Part shown: piece after piece, positions 32,761 to 45,240 of the stretch
Layout of the letters: each line of letters opens with the position of its first letter
How positions within the stretch are numbered: position 1 is the first letter of the stretch
Source: Gigaspora rosea
Taxonomy: Eukaryota > Glomeromycota > Glomeromycetes > Diversisporales > Gigasporaceae
Direction: 5' to 3'
Assembly: GCA_003550325.1 (NCBI GenBank)
Contig: QKWP01000693.1
Coordinates: forward strand, 110,806-174,805
DNA length: 64,000 nucleotides
Program-made: the position numbers and the translations under genes
The notes under the pieces: model-generated
What the model saw: only the letters and a program-made list of their open reading frames with translations
Told to the model about the DNA's origin: nothing
Database searches by the model: none

Positions 32761-33004
32761 TTCTAATTTACACCACAGGTGATTATCACCTATAGTCAGT
32801 TTGCCAATTAAAATTCAGGATCAGATGTAACATATAAATCAATTCTTGTATAACAAAACAAAAAAATTTTTAAAAAATTACTAAAATTGCTTCTAATCTA
32901 AAAACTTTTCTACAAAACTACTTTTTTTATGCAAAAAAAAATTCTTTACAAATTTTAATATACAAAGCACCTTTCTAATTGCTAACTAGTGCTTGTATTC
33001 GAAT

Positions 33005-33200
33005 ATACTATATTTATGAATATATTCGAATATATAAAGATTTATGAATATTCGAATATAAAATTTTAGATAATCAAATATTTATAAATATTCATAATAT
33101 TTATAAATATTCATAATATTTATAAATATTCATAATATTTATGAATATTCATAATATTTATGAATATTCATAATATTTATGAATATTCATAATAGGTTTA
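33005..33200. repeat. TGAATATTCA palindrome array, locus 1
   Basis: Repeated TATGAATATTCATAATATTT units and ATTCGAATAT variants. Further arrays of the same palindrome are at 33690-33745, 36385-36450, 36630-36775, 40730-40815, 44785-44840, 45035-45200 and 46130-46320. Confidence 0.85.
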
Positions 33201-33209
33201 TGTAATTTA

Positions 33210-33369
33210 GGAAAGTGCCGTTTATTATGTAATTTCGAGAGGGGGAGGGGGGTTAGCATTCTATCATGTCTATATATTATATATAAAAATTATTATTGGC
33301 TGCTAATTAAATCACAGGGGGGATAAGACCTCCTAATAAAAATAAATTACGTAATAAACGGCACTTCCC
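33210..33369. mobile_element. PIF/Harbinger-like MITE, 160 bp
   Basis: The ends GGAAAGTGCCGTTTATTATG and CGTAATAAACGGCACTTCCC are inverted with two mismatches and flanked by TTA (33207-33209, 33370-33372). The interior has G-rich and C-rich patches and no coding sequence. It sits directly beside a TGAATATTCA array. Confidence 0.78.
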
Positions 33370-33372
33370 TTA

Positions 33373-34320
33373 GTGCATATGCGTTGTAACACACCCATCT
33401 GATAAACCAATCAGATCGTAGGATCAGGTGTAATGTGAAATCAAGAAAAAATAGAGATCTTTTAAAAAATCACCTGTGGATCATAATTTTGCTTATGAAA
33501 CCACTCTTCGTGCTCTAACAAAAAAATTCCTTGCTAAATTTTACTATAAAACACTTCTTCTCGCCTACACATTATTCTAACTTCACCCTAACCCTAACTA
33601 ACAAAAAACGGGTTATTTTGGTTGTTTTGATTTCACATTACACCAAATCATATGAGGTGCGCTATAGCACACATGCGCAAAAATATTAAATTCTTCATAA
33701 TATTTATAAATATTCATAAATATTTATAAATATCATATTATGAATAGAAATATACTTATCATAACCCGTGGTGATGATCACCTATCATATATTAAACATA
33801 TTGTACTTACTTTTTTTGTTACTTGCTTTTTTTCATCTTTTCATTACATTTTATCAACATCGATTCAAATCTCTTGTGTGCTTACTTTATTGCTTCATTG
33901 GTTATAGCGTTTCTTTTGCTGATATACTCTTTTCTTTTTTAGCTTATCAATATTATCGCACTTTTACATTGTGTATTCTTCATTACCGCCCTCTTTAATC
34001 TTTTGCAATGTGCTTACTTTATTGCTTTGTTAGCTGTAGTGTTCTTTTGCTATTATTAGCTTGTCACCACGTCTCTAAAATAACATAATAGAAGGTAAAT
34101 CTATAGTTTTATTTTGCGCAAATGCTTTGATTTTGCCGGCTATTCTTAAACATATTTATTAGAAGGTTTAGGTGTAATTTCTTCGAAATCTATGAGCAAC
34201 TCTTGAAACAACAAATAATACAAGTACAGAATTAGTAACTGATGAAACATCTAGAGCAACAGAATTATTTGTAAAAATAGAACCAGATAACAATCAGAAC
34301 TTTCAACTTTCAATAGGCGC
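33373..34320. other. no supported gene
   Basis: The stretch contains a short interstitial telomere-like run (CACCCTAACCCTAACTAAC near 33585) and a weak open frame at 33768-33998 that is hydrophobic and T-rich, with no family assignment. Confidence 0.4.
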
Positions 34321-34329
34321 TTCTTACTT

Positions 34330-34620
34330 ATAATGGGTTTAGCTAAAGCATACCTCAACAATTATACTAAAGCTATGGGCTTCACTTTGTGCCGAAAACG
34401 AGTAGTGACTAATAAATAAGATGAAGTTCGACGAAAGACATTTGAGTGCTCATGTTCTGGAGAAGCAATTAGCAATCAGGTCATTGATATTTTTAGGCAG
34501 CGTAATAGAAATCTTTATGTCCATGGCATGTAAACTTATCAAAACCAAAGTTATCTTTGGTCGTAAACAAGGCAGCGCATCAGATAAGTATTGTGGTAGC
34601 TTATGCTAAGATGGCTTATG
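34330..34620 (+). pseudogene. FAR1-type DNA-binding domain fragment (MULE-related)
   Basis: From ATG 34333 the frame reads MGLAKAYLNNYTKAMGFTLC, then RKRVVTNK, a stop, and DEVRRKTFECSCSGEAISN with IDIFRQRNRN. This is the WRKY/GCM1-like zinc-binding FAR1 domain pattern (aromatic AYLxxYAKxxGFxxRxKR ... RRTFEC). The same domain begins the transposase remnant at 41858. The fragment has an internal stop at about 34411 and no MULE catalytic core follows. It is a decayed transposase N-terminus or a relic of a domesticated copy. Confidence 0.6.
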
Positions 34621-34963
34621 CTGAGATCTGGGGTCTCTATTTAAATCTATAATACCTACTAAAATCCACATATACTCTTTTATTAATAACACTAACCCTA
34701 AACCCTAACCAAACTATAAAAACAAACACCTCTGAAAAACACCTCTAAAATTTTATAATTTCATAATAAAATAACTTAAATTCTCAGCATAAGCCATCTC
34801 GGCATAAGCTGCCACAAGTATTATTACTAACATTTTTGATAACTATTTATTGACTAATTTCAGATTAAGTTACAATTCGTCATACAAAAATTGTCTGAAT
34901 CGTCATTAGCATTAAAGGCTAGGGTTAATTTTAGGTTGGATTTAGTCAAGTTATTATTCTTAT

Positions 34964-35622
34964 TGTTACAGTCAGGAGGCCTTCTTTTACTCCTTACTAT
35001 AACAACGACACGGCTACAGGGATTCTTTATCGGTTTATAGCGGTGTCCAAGAAGTAGGTATAATTCCTTAGTCTGTAAGAAATTATACTCTTCTCTAAGG
35101 GCAGTTCAGTAGAGTATTCAATGAGGAATTATCAATTTTACTATTACTTGATAATAAACTTGGTGTTATTAAAATAAATAGTTTCTTTATTAATAATCTA
35201 AGATAGGGCTATCCTTAGGTTTCTGTTCCTAAGAAATCCCAGTACAAGATGTATAATAAATATAAGAGAAGTAGGGTGTCTTGGTCTAGTTTGACTAAGG
35301 GAAATTCTGTGTCTTTTTTAAATACATTTTAGAATAAGCATTATAAGCGTTGATTTACAATAATAAACACTATAATCTACAAGAGCAATATAAGCGTTAT
35401 AAATGGCATAAGCGTTATAAGCAGTATAAGTGCTATAAGCGTCATAAGCATCATAAGCGGCATAAGCGCTATAAGCGTCATAAGCGTTATAAGCATGATA
35501 ATCGTTATAAGTGTTATAATCGTCTCAAGATAATAATATAATACAATATAATAATAAAATATAATAATAAAAATGAAATAATAAGATAATAAGGTAATAT
35601 AATAAACTATCGTTCTATAATA
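34964..35622 (-). mobile_element. solo LTR of the Ty3-type element found at the right end
   Basis: On the minus strand this segment runs from TATTATAG (expected TGTTATAG) to CTGTAACA and is co-linear with the 5' LTR at 59763-60428. It shares the GCTTATAAC minisatellite, AAACTAGACCAAGACACCC and CTGTAGCCGTGTCGTTGTTA. It has no internal coding part, and TTAT flanks both sides (34960-34963, 35623-35626). Diverged direct repeats of about 105 bp (34856-34958 and 35638-35745) lie just outside, so it inserted next to or within an older duplication. Confidence 0.85.
35345..35525 (-). repeat. period-9 GCTTATAAC minisatellite inside the solo LTR
   Basis: About 18 copies of GCTTATAAC/GCTTATGAC/GATTATCAT (minus sense) lie in the LTR. 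The copy order differs from the homologous array at 59871-60050. Confidence 0.85.
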
Positions 35623-35939
35623 TTATTTTTGTTACTTTAATTTCAGATTAGGTCACAATTCTAAATTATGGATATATGAAAATCGTCTGAATCATTATTA
35701 GCATTTAAAGGTTAGGGTTAATTTTGGGTTGGATTTAGTGAACTATATTTTTGTAAATAGCATTAATCGGTTGAAGGTTGTAACGAACTATTATTATTAA
35801 TGTCTGTAACATATTATCAAATAAAATTTGTAATTTCAACATTTATTTATTAAAGTTTATAACTCAACACATATTTATATTTAATTTTTCTACAAGCATG
35901 TGGTATTAATATTAAATAAATAAAGTATGTGTTGTTTTC

Positions 35940-36235
35940 ATACGAAGAACGATTCCTATTGAGAAAGTTGTCAGAAACTGGCTTTTTAGTAAAAAGCACT
36001 GCAGGTATGCTGCCTAGCTGCAAGCGAAGCGAGCAGCGTATAGCAATTATGTTTGCTAATTAAAATATCGATTCAGATATTATATACATACGTTTGATCT
36101 TATCAGTTATGTAGCGTTTTATATGATGAATGATTCCTATTGAGAAAGTTGTCAAAAACTAGCTTTTTAGCAAAAAGCATCGCAGGTATGCTGCCCAGCT
36201 GCAAGCGAAGCGAGCAGCGTATGGCAATTATCTTG
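35940..36235. repeat. tandem duplication of a roughly 100-bp segment
   Basis: Bases 35945-36052 and 36131-36232 share GATTCCTATTGAGAAAGTTG, CTGCAAGCGAAGCGAGCAGC and GGCAATTAT-like ends at about 90% identity. The GC-rich core is unusual for the surroundings. Confidence 0.8.
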
Positions 36236-36499
36236 TATCTGGTATATTTAATATATATGCTAGTATGTATGCTCTATATAGTATTTAGCGTTTTTTTAAT
36301 TGTCGGAATAATTAATTTGTTTGTATAACAGTTGGTGATCATGTGATATAGGTGATGATCACTATGGATTATAGTTAGTAAAATTTTTATGAATATTCAT
36401 AATTATATATTATGAATATTCATAAATATTAAATATTCATGACCGAACAATAATATATGTACTGTATATGTAAATCAATTACCAAAATAAGATTAGTGT

Positions 36500-36640
36500 A
36501 ATATTACACAACATTAGTGGTGTATAACCAAAAATTATTTTTGCAAAAATAATGCACTGGGCCTTTGTGTATTATAAGTATAAATTGTATAACTAGTATA
36601 TGTACTGTGATTGGCTATTCTAAAATAGGATGGACGAATA
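36500..36640 (+). repeat. hairpin-bearing dispersed repeat, copy 1
   Basis: Contains the palindrome ATTATTTTTGCAAAAATAAT (36534-36553) followed by GCACTGGGCCTTTGTGTA and, further on, GTACTGTGATTGGCTATTCT. It aligns with 40219-40310 and 44896-45040. Confidence 0.85.
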
Positions 36641-36779
36641 TTCATAATATTCATAATATTTATGAATATTCATAATATTTATGAATATTCATAATATTCA
36701 TGAATATTCATAATACAGTATTCATGAATATTCATAATATTTATGAATATTCATAATATTCATAATACTGTATTTATAG

Positions 36780-37380
36780 AACCCCGGACATCTCTGATAT
36801 ATGTCATATTTTTTTTTAGCAAATTGATTCAAATTTGATCTAAGGTCCAAATTTGAATTTTAGCAAATTAAAGTTAATTTTAAAAAGGGTCATAATTGAA
36901 TAGTTTGGCGAATTACCAAGATTTTGTACATGTTATATTTTATTTTTAGCAATTTATCCACATTTTGCAAGAATTATTATAAAAAGTTAAGTCATACTAT
37001 GATGATCGATCTAGATATAACAAGTTATTAATGGCTATACAGAACAAAATTATAATTAATTATAATTGAAAATAAGTAAAAGTAGTTGTAGCATATAATC
37101 AGGCTTTAGTATCAATAGTAACTTGCATATGTATTACGATCATTGATCGTGATTGTATGTCGATAAATAAATAATTATATAATACAATTGTGCAGGGTTA
37201 TCATTAAGCAAATTAGTTAGTAATTTATATAATAATTGTAGTAATTATTATATAGTTAGTATCTTCTCTGAAATTTTTAAGAAATATAAAATTAAATATA
37301 TAGCATAATTTATTTTAATATGCTAAATAAGTTTTTTAGAGCACAAAGTTAGAATCAATTTGTAAAATTTTAAAAATCTG
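36780..37380. other. no supported gene
   Basis: AT-rich spacer leading into the palindromic array; no reading frame of note. Confidence 0.4.
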
Positions 37381-38594
37381 AGGTCGAAGCAATTGCATCA
37401 CGAGATTACCCATCATAATATTTTTAAAAAATTTTTATTTGAATTCTATGGATTTGCAAAATTAAAATAAAAAAAAATTCATCAAATTTGGTCAAAAACT
37501 CATGGAGATATCTTTGGTGAAAGTTTTTGTAAACAATTTCAATGCAGCTTCTTTGCAATATTTTTTTTGCATTTTCAAAATAACCCACTGTTCGGTGATG
37601 ATTTACAAAATATTTTTCTATGCTAACTAAAACAATTTAATAACAAGACTTGTAGCGCATGTCATTGACTAATAGAATCTCAAATTTCATATAAAAATAT
37701 TAAAAACTCGTGAAGATATTAATGTTTTTGTAAATTTGGACGTATACATTTTCACAAGTTTTCCCCTAAATTCAAATGCTTCCAGAAGCACTTTCTCAAA
37801 ATGAAACCTCAAAACATGACTTAGTAAGTTGATAGAATAGGTATTCAAGAGTCTTCAGTTAAAATTTTATCAAAAACAGATTTATATTGACGAAGTTATG
37901 ATAATTTTTCAATTTGCTTCCAGATTCGAGATTTTCTAAAATTTTCAATTTTGATGAAAACAGAAAAATCACTATCACAGGCTAGATTTTTACAAGTTCA
38001 AATGAAACAAGTTATTGCGCACTAATATAATCAATAGAGAATAGGCTAAAATTTTGCTTTCTAAAATTTCAATTTATTTGGTTAAATATTCATTCTATAA
38101 TAGCTTTTTTCATTTGGCGCAGCTTCTTTATAATATATTTTTTGGAAATAGAAGAATTTTTATCAAAGATATCTCTACAAGTTCTTGACCAAATTCGATG
38201 AAATTTTTTTTATTTGAATTTTATGGATTCATAGAATTCAAATAAAAAAAAATTTATTGAATTTGATCAAGTGGTTGCAAGGATATCTTTGATTAAAGTT
38301 TTAGAGAATTTCAAAATGCATATCACATTACAGATACGTTTAAATTTTTGACAAAACTTTGATCAAGGATATCTTTGCAACTTCCTGATCAAATTTAATG
38401 AAATTTTTTTTGCTAATTCTATGGATCCATACAATTTAAATAAAAAAATTTTCATCGAATTTGATTAGGTGGTTGCAGAGATATTCTTGATCAAAGTTTT
38501 GCCAAAAATTTAAACGTATCTGTCATGTGATATGCGTTTTGAAATTCTCTAAAACTTTGATCAAAGATATCTCTGCAACCACCTGATCAAATTC
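37381..38594. repeat. alternating inverted-repeat array (family P1), left of gap
   Basis: Successive modules are themselves hairpins: CTTTGATCAAAGATATCTCT...CAACCACCTGATCAAATT... around a GGATCCATAGAATTC-like centre and its inverse, for example 38156-38294 and 38357-38503. The spacers (GAGAATTTCAAAAYGCATAT...) alternate in orientation as well. The array runs into the assembly gap. The same family fills 58675-59760. Confidence 0.88.
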
Positions 38595-39548
38595 NNNNNN
38601 NNNNNNNNNNNNNNNNNNNNNNNNNNNNNNNNNNNNNNNNNNNNNNNNNNNNNNNNNNNNNNNNNNNNNNNNNNNNNNNNNNNNNNNNNNNNNNNNNNNN
38701 NNNNNNNNNNNNNNNNNNNNNNNNNNNNNNNNNNNNNNNNNNNNNNNNNNNNNNNNNNNNNNNNNNNNNNNNNNNNNNNNNNNNNNNNNNNNNNNNNNNN
38801 NNNNNNNNNNNNNNNNNNNNNNNNNNNNNNNNNNNNNNNNNNNNNNNNNNNNNNNNNNNNNNNNNNNNNNNNNNNNNNNNNNNNNNNNNNNNNNNNNNNN
38901 NNNNNNNNNNNNNNNNNNNNNNNNNNNNNNNNNNNNNNNNNNNNNNNNNNNNNNNNNNNNNNNNNNNNNNNNNNNNNNNNNNNNNNNNNNNNNNNNNNNN
39001 NNNNNNNNNNNNNNNNNNNNNNNNNNNNNNNNNNNNNNNNNNNNNNNNNNNNNNNNNNNNNNNNNNNNNNNNNNNNNNNNNNNNNNNNNNNNNNNNNNNN
39101 NNNNNNNNNNNNNNNNNNNNNNNNNNNNNNNNNNNNNNNNNNNNNNNNNNNNNNNNNNNNNNNNNNNNNNNNNNNNNNNNNNNNNNNNNNNNNNNNNNNN
39201 NNNNNNNNNNNNNNNNNNNNNNNNNNNNNNNNNNNNNNNNNNNNNNNNNNNNNNNNNNNNNNNNNNNNNNNNNNNNNNNNNNNNNNNNNNNNNNNNNNNN
39301 NNNNNNNNNNNNNNNNNNNNNNNNNNNNNNNNNNNNNNNNNNNNNNNNNNNNNNNNNNNNNNNNNNNNNNNNNNNNNNNNNNNNNNNNNNNNNNNNNNNN
39401 NNNNNNNNNNNNNNNNNNNNNNNNNNNNNNNNNNNNNNNNNNNNNNNNNNNNNNNNNNNNNNNNNNNNNNNNNNNNNNNNNNNNNNNNNNNNNNNNNNNN
39501 NNNNNNNNNNNNNNNNNNNNNNNNNNNNNNNNNNNNNNNNNNNNNNNN
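38595..39548. other. assembly gap (954 N)
   Basis: A run of undetermined bases interrupts a palindromic array. Confidence 1.
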
Positions 39549-40890
39549 TTAAAACTAAACGTAAGTAACGTGAAACTAAGTTCTAATACTTTTTAGAAAA
39601 AGCAATAACAAACCCGAAGTAGTTCTTATACAAAAAACAGGATAAAAAGATAAGTTAACACGTTTTTATATAGTTTAAATCTAAAAATTATATTATATAT
39701 TATAAATGAACACGTTATTTTGTAAGTTAACTTTAAATATTTTAACTACTACAATTTAAATTCAAATAGAAACGATTTAGAAATGATTAGCAAGATATAT
39801 TTATTGGATAGATTAAGTAGAAACAATATATACGTGTTTAAAATAAAATTTTATTAAAAAATATATAAGCGAACAAGGGGTTATAATATCGTTAATATCT
39901 CACGTTCCAGTGGATAGAATTTGTTGAATCTTATACCATTCGATTCGTCTCAATAAGACGAATCGAATGGTATAAGATTCATCAAATTCTGACTATTGGA
40001 TCGTGAGATATCTTTGATTTAGTAAATAAAGTTTTTTCGAACGTTATTGTAATTTTATAAAAATTAATTGGCCAATTATCACGTATACGGATATGACCAA
40101 TTGTTTAATTTCATGTGATCGATCATCCCTGTACTTTTATTGGACAGATCGGTCCTGAGTCACAAATTTCAAGTTTGGAAGTTTGTACTACCACGATTGT
40201 CCATCATGCTGGTCAGTATAACATTACACAACATTAACAGTGTGTAACCAAAAATTAGTTTTGCAAAACCAATGTACTGGGCCTTTGTGTAACATAAGTG
40301 CATAAATAGCAATTCCCTATATTTATTTTGATTGGTCAATTTATTTGTGAATATATATAGATTTTAATATAAAATTTGCAATTTGCATCTGGGACAAAAA
40401 TGAGGATCATCTAAAGCCAGGTGTGTTCACGTGATATAAAGCCAATCAAATTATAAAATTTACAAGGCAAAAACAAAGAAAAAAAGTGAAAAATGCCAAA
40501 AATACAAAAAACGAGTATCTAAACCTGTCTAGGAGCATTAATAAAAAATGTCGGGAAGACAATTTTACTTATAAGTCAAGTCCTAACCCTAACCCTAACT
40601 AACTCTTACCCTAATTTTAATTAAATAATCAAAAACATATAAACGCACCTGGCTTTAGCCATTCCCCAAAAATGGTAGCCCAGATTAAAATTGTCATCTG
40701 GGCTAGACTACAATATACAGACATATATATTCAAAATATTTAAAATATTTATGAATATTCAAAATATTTATGAAATTTCAAAATATTTATGAATATTCAT
40801 AAATATTTATGAATAAATAAGACTAATTTTCACCCATGGTTAAATTATTAATTTTAACTATAGGTTAATATTAATGAATTTTAACATTAT
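39549..40890. other. no supported gene; repeats and hairpins
   Basis: Holds the 117-bp palindrome (39895-40011), hairpin repeat copy 2 (about 40219-40310, core 40254-40273), a telomere-like CCTAACCCTAACCCTAAC run at 40580-40600 and a TGAATATTCA array at 40730-40815. Confidence 0.5.
39895..40011. repeat. 117-bp palindrome with 25-bp perfect core arms
   Basis: The core arms 39926-39950 and 39956-39980 are exact reverse complements around a 5-base loop. The outer 31 bases on each side match at 25 positions. Confidence 0.9.
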
Positions 40891-40894
40891 ACTT

Positions 40895-41210
40895 CTTTCT
40901 TGATCACACATTTTTTCTTGATCACACTTTTTCTTAATCCATTTCTTTCTTGATCAGACTTTTTCTTAATCGCACTTCATTTGATTGTATTTTCTTCTTG
41001 ATTGCACTTTTTTTTTGTCACATTTTTTTCTTGATCGCACGTTTTCGTGATTGTATTTCTTTTGATTGCACTTTTTTTTATACTACTTTTTCTTGATTGC
41101 ACTTTTGTTGATCGTATTTCTTTCACGATCGCTTTTTTTTTAATTACACTTCTTTCTTGAACGCACTTTTTTTTTGATTACACTTTCTTGATCGCACTTC
41201 TTTCAAACCA
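40895..41210. repeat. TTCTTGATCGCACTT minisatellite
   Basis: About 18 degenerate copies of a TTTCTTGATCRCACTTT-like unit. The array lies roughly 570-890 bp upstream of the MULE transposase remnant and could be part of that element's terminal region. Confidence 0.75.
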
Positions 41211-41779
41211 AATTAGCTTCTACTTACTTTGTTATATACAATGGAATCTTCGGACTTTCAATATTATCCTATGTATTCTTTGTTTGATGATAACTTCGGG
41301 AGTAACAGTATTGTTGGTTTGTTTTATTTTCAATCGTGTTGTTTCGATCAAACTATCACCTAAACAGAAACTTACTATAATATATTGGTTAAAGATACTT
41401 TGATCACAGAAAAATATCAACATGGTTTCAAGTCAAATAATACATTAAATTCTTTGAGTGAAGATGATTTAACCTGTGAAACTTATCTATATGGTTTTGA
41501 GACTAACAATAGTGCTGGTTTGTTTTGCTTTCTTGATCGAATAATGGTTTGCTATTACTTAACATAACCTTAATGTATATTTAACCTTTCAATATTTTGT
41601 TCAAAGATAATTTGACCACTAAGAATCGTTCTTACAATTTTCTAGTTAATAATGAAGGTGGTTTGTTTTGCTTCCTTAATGCTTTAATTGTAATCGTGAC
41701 ACTAAAATATATTTAACTTTTTTTTATCTTTATATTCTTTGTTAGAAGATGAATTGATTATTGAAAATAATATAGAAAC

Positions 41780-44260
41780 GATGATACTACTAGTGTTCAA
41801 GATGAAGAATCTGAAGACGAAAATGAAGAGTTATGTAAATTAAAACTAAATGAAGGCATGGAGTTTGATACGTGGAAACTTGCAGAGTCATACCTTGAAA
41901 AATATGCAAAACAAGAAGGATTTTGTTTCCGTAAAAGATGCTGTACTGCTGATTCAACAGATAATGGTATAATACACCGTCAAACTTTTGAATGCACCCA
42001 GGCACGTAAGCATGAAGCTAAAAAGGCTATTTTAATGGAGAATAGAAGGGAGAGAGATTCAGAGATGATCGGTTGTTCCTGGCATGTTAATATGCCATTC
42101 CCCAAGACTGCACTTGGAGTTAAAATAAATAGTATTATAGATGAACATAACTTCCCTATGAACCCTCTTATCACTGAAATAGCGCCAAGATTTCGACGTT
42201 TAATAGATGAAATGCTAAACCAAATCGAGTTCTGGACTATTTATGGAAAATTAGGCGTAGTAATACAATATAATTTACTTGTAGCATCATTTCCTGACAA
42301 AAAGATCAATAAAAAAGATCTAAGCAATGCTATAACGTTACAAAAAACAAACAAACCCCTGAAAAAATAATGCTTGCCAAACCTTAAATGATTTATATAT
42401 AAAAAAGGACAATGATCCATTATGGGTAGTAAAGCCCAAATTTGATGATGATAGAAGACTAGCGGGATTATTTTGGATGTCACCAGCTTAAATGCAGGCT
42501 TATGAAAGGTTTTACGATATTGTAGTCATTGATACGACATCCAAAACCAATCAATTTGACATGGTTCTATTGTTAGTCACGGCAGTAGACAATAATTTTG
42601 GAAATTTAATAGTTGCTGCAGCACTTCTTGAAGATGAAACTGAAAGACATTTTTCTGGGTTTTAGAAGAACTAAAAACTGCTTGTTCAATTATTCCTATG
42701 TTTATATTTTCAGATACTGACCCAGCCTTCATATCAGCTATGAAGAATAATTATCAAGAAACCCAACTTTTTCATTGCATATCTAAATTTAAAAAAAAAA
42801 TTGAAAAAAAAGTTAGGTAATCAATTTGAAGAATTCCGATCTAAATTCTTAGCAATGCGTAATTCCCTTTGTCCTAGGCAATTTGAGGTTAAGTGGGCTA
42901 AAATTATTGATGACTATCCTCTTGGCAAGGAATACCTCATACGTACTTTATATCCTTGCAAATATAGCTGGGCTGGTTATTCAATTAACAGATATTTTAC
43001 CGCGGGAATTAATAGTACGCAAAGAGCTAAAGTTTCTAACAAAATAGTTAAAGAAAAATTAAATCAATGTTTACGGTTAGCTAATATTGTTGAAGAGATC
43101 CAAGCAACGTTTAATAGACAATCAGAAAAAGCAATAATTAATGAATATAAAAATGAAATATCAACGAGAGGATTATCTAACATAATGGAGGAATACTTTC
43201 CTGAATTAAACCAGTTACTACGAGAGTATCTTACACCACAATTATTTCAAAAACAATGTGATCAGATGGCACAATCACTTTGTTATGATGCTTTCTTAAT
43301 CGATGATTGGTCTTCATTACTTGAGGTAAGGGTATTATCGGTAAATTTAGAGAAATATCTTTGATTTATATATAATCAAATGTTGTATAATCTGCCCTTT
43401 GATTTTTTTTATTAGACAGCAAATAATTTTAATGAATTAGAAATGGGTACAGATTATGACCAACCACAAGTCTTATTTTCTTCATTAATTGGCAATATAT
43501 CAAATGATAATATTCTAGAAGTATGAAAAGTAACTCAGCATCGATCTTCACAGACAATGCCCCAGTATGTCATTGTACTTGGTGATGGGTCTCACTTATG
43601 CACTTGTCTTTGGATTATCAACCGGGGCATTGTCTGCAGACATTTTTTTAGAGTCATGTCTTATTCCCATAAAGCATGTTTTCATATCACTCTTATTCCC
43701 CAATGATGGTATAATGATAAAAAAGCCAGAATTGACCAACAAAAACATTCTTTAATTCTGATATACAAAATTGTTGAAAATAGACTAAGCCAGATTCCTT
43801 CTCAGCCATTACTATTTGATTACTTTATAACTATCAGAAAAATAGCTTATACTAAACCAAAACGAAACCCAAAACAAAAATATGGTTTTGGTTTAGGTTA
43901 TGCAAAAAAAGCACTCGATTGTGTAATTAGAGCTAACAATGTTGATGAATTCGTTAATTACTTGGAAAAATTTATTGAAAAGACAAAGATTGAATTGGAT
44001 AAACAGCAAGAAAACATCGATTATGTTGATAATATTGAAGATCCAATATGAGTACAACATAAGGGACGTCAAGCTAAACGGTATAAATCCGGAGGTGAAG
44101 AACCATTAACGAAGAAAGTAAAATATGTTCAAAATGTTCAAGTATTAAATGATGATAATAAGATGGCTCAAAATTTAAGTGACAGTAATCCAAAACGTGC
44201 AAGGCATTGTCATAATTGCGGACAAGCAGGGCACTATGCCCCCGATGTCCAAATAAGTAA
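41780..44260 (+). pseudogene. FAR1/MULE/SWIM transposase, multiply broken
   Basis: In order: a FAR1 zinc-binding domain (ATG 41858; WKLAESYLEKYAKQEGFCFR ... RQTFEC); a MULE catalytic domain (42490-42790; FYDIVVIDTTSKTNQFDMVL, VDNNFGNLIVAAALLEDETE, IFSDTDPAFISAM); a helical middle (42801-43325); a GT-AG intron (43326-43415); a SWIM zinc finger (CTC...GIVCRHFF, 43590-43660); and a C-terminal CCHC knuckle (CHNCGQAGH, about 44210) whose last cysteine lies in another frame. Stops or frameshifts are visible at about 42370, 42490, 42655, 42795, 43525 (TGA for an expected Trp) and 44050. Mutator-like transposases cut and paste DNA and leave 8-10-bp duplications. This copy is dead, but relatives could mobilise the 9-bp-TSD elements at 16980 and 25407. 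Confidence 0.85.
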
Positions 44261-45240
44261 TAGTTTCTACTTTTTTTTGGTTATACTTACTGTATGTACA
44301 GTATGTCGTACATATATGCGTACTTGGTGGGAATGATCTTTTTTTTTTGAGGACAAACCGGTAAACGTTGTATTAGGCTAAAAATATTCAATAAAAATGG
44401 TAAAATTGATGCGACAATAGATACGTACAATGTATTGTATATAAAAAAAGTGTAATTACATTTAGATTCCGAATGCATTATTATTACTATAAGTTATTAA
44501 TACCCCTTTGATTTGTACTGCGAATACACAGGTATATAGTATAAATTATTTTGGAACTAGTTTATTTTTATATGCTAAACCAGGATCGGTTTTTATATAT
44601 AGAAAATAAAACCGGTTCCAAGTTTTAACTAATATATTACCTATCACATGACTATTAGAGCTGATTTGATTGGTTAATTATAAGTTATATAATTTGTTTG
44701 TTTGTTTGAACAAGTTTAAAATACTATTGGTTAAATTTATATCATATGATAGGGTTATGTCACTAGGGGGCAAATTAGCAACACTCTTTATGAATATTCA
44801 TAATATTTATGAATATTTATAAATATTAAATATTCAGTCCGAAGCAATAATACATGTACTGTATATGTAAAACAATTACCAAAATAAAATTTGTATAATG
44901 TTATACGACATTAGTAATGTGTAACCAAAAATTGTTTTTGCAAAAACAATGCACTGGGCCTTTGTGTAATATAAGTATATATTGTGTACCCAGTATATGT
45001 GCTGTGATTGGCTATTCTAAAATAGGACAGACAAATATTCATAATACCCATAATATTAATATTCATGAATATTGATAATATTAATATATTCATGAATATT
45101 CATAATATTCATAAAAATTCATAATATTCATATATTCATGAATATGAATATTAAATATTTATGAATATTCTAAATATTTATGAATCTTCAAAATATTTAT
45201 AAGAATTTAAGTATACAATATTGGGCAAAAATTGTAGAAT
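44261..45240. other. no supported gene; hairpin repeat copy 3
   Basis: Contains hairpin repeat copy 3 (about 44896-45040, core 44931-44950) and TGAATATTCA arrays on either side. No coding sequence is recognisable. Confidence 0.5.
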
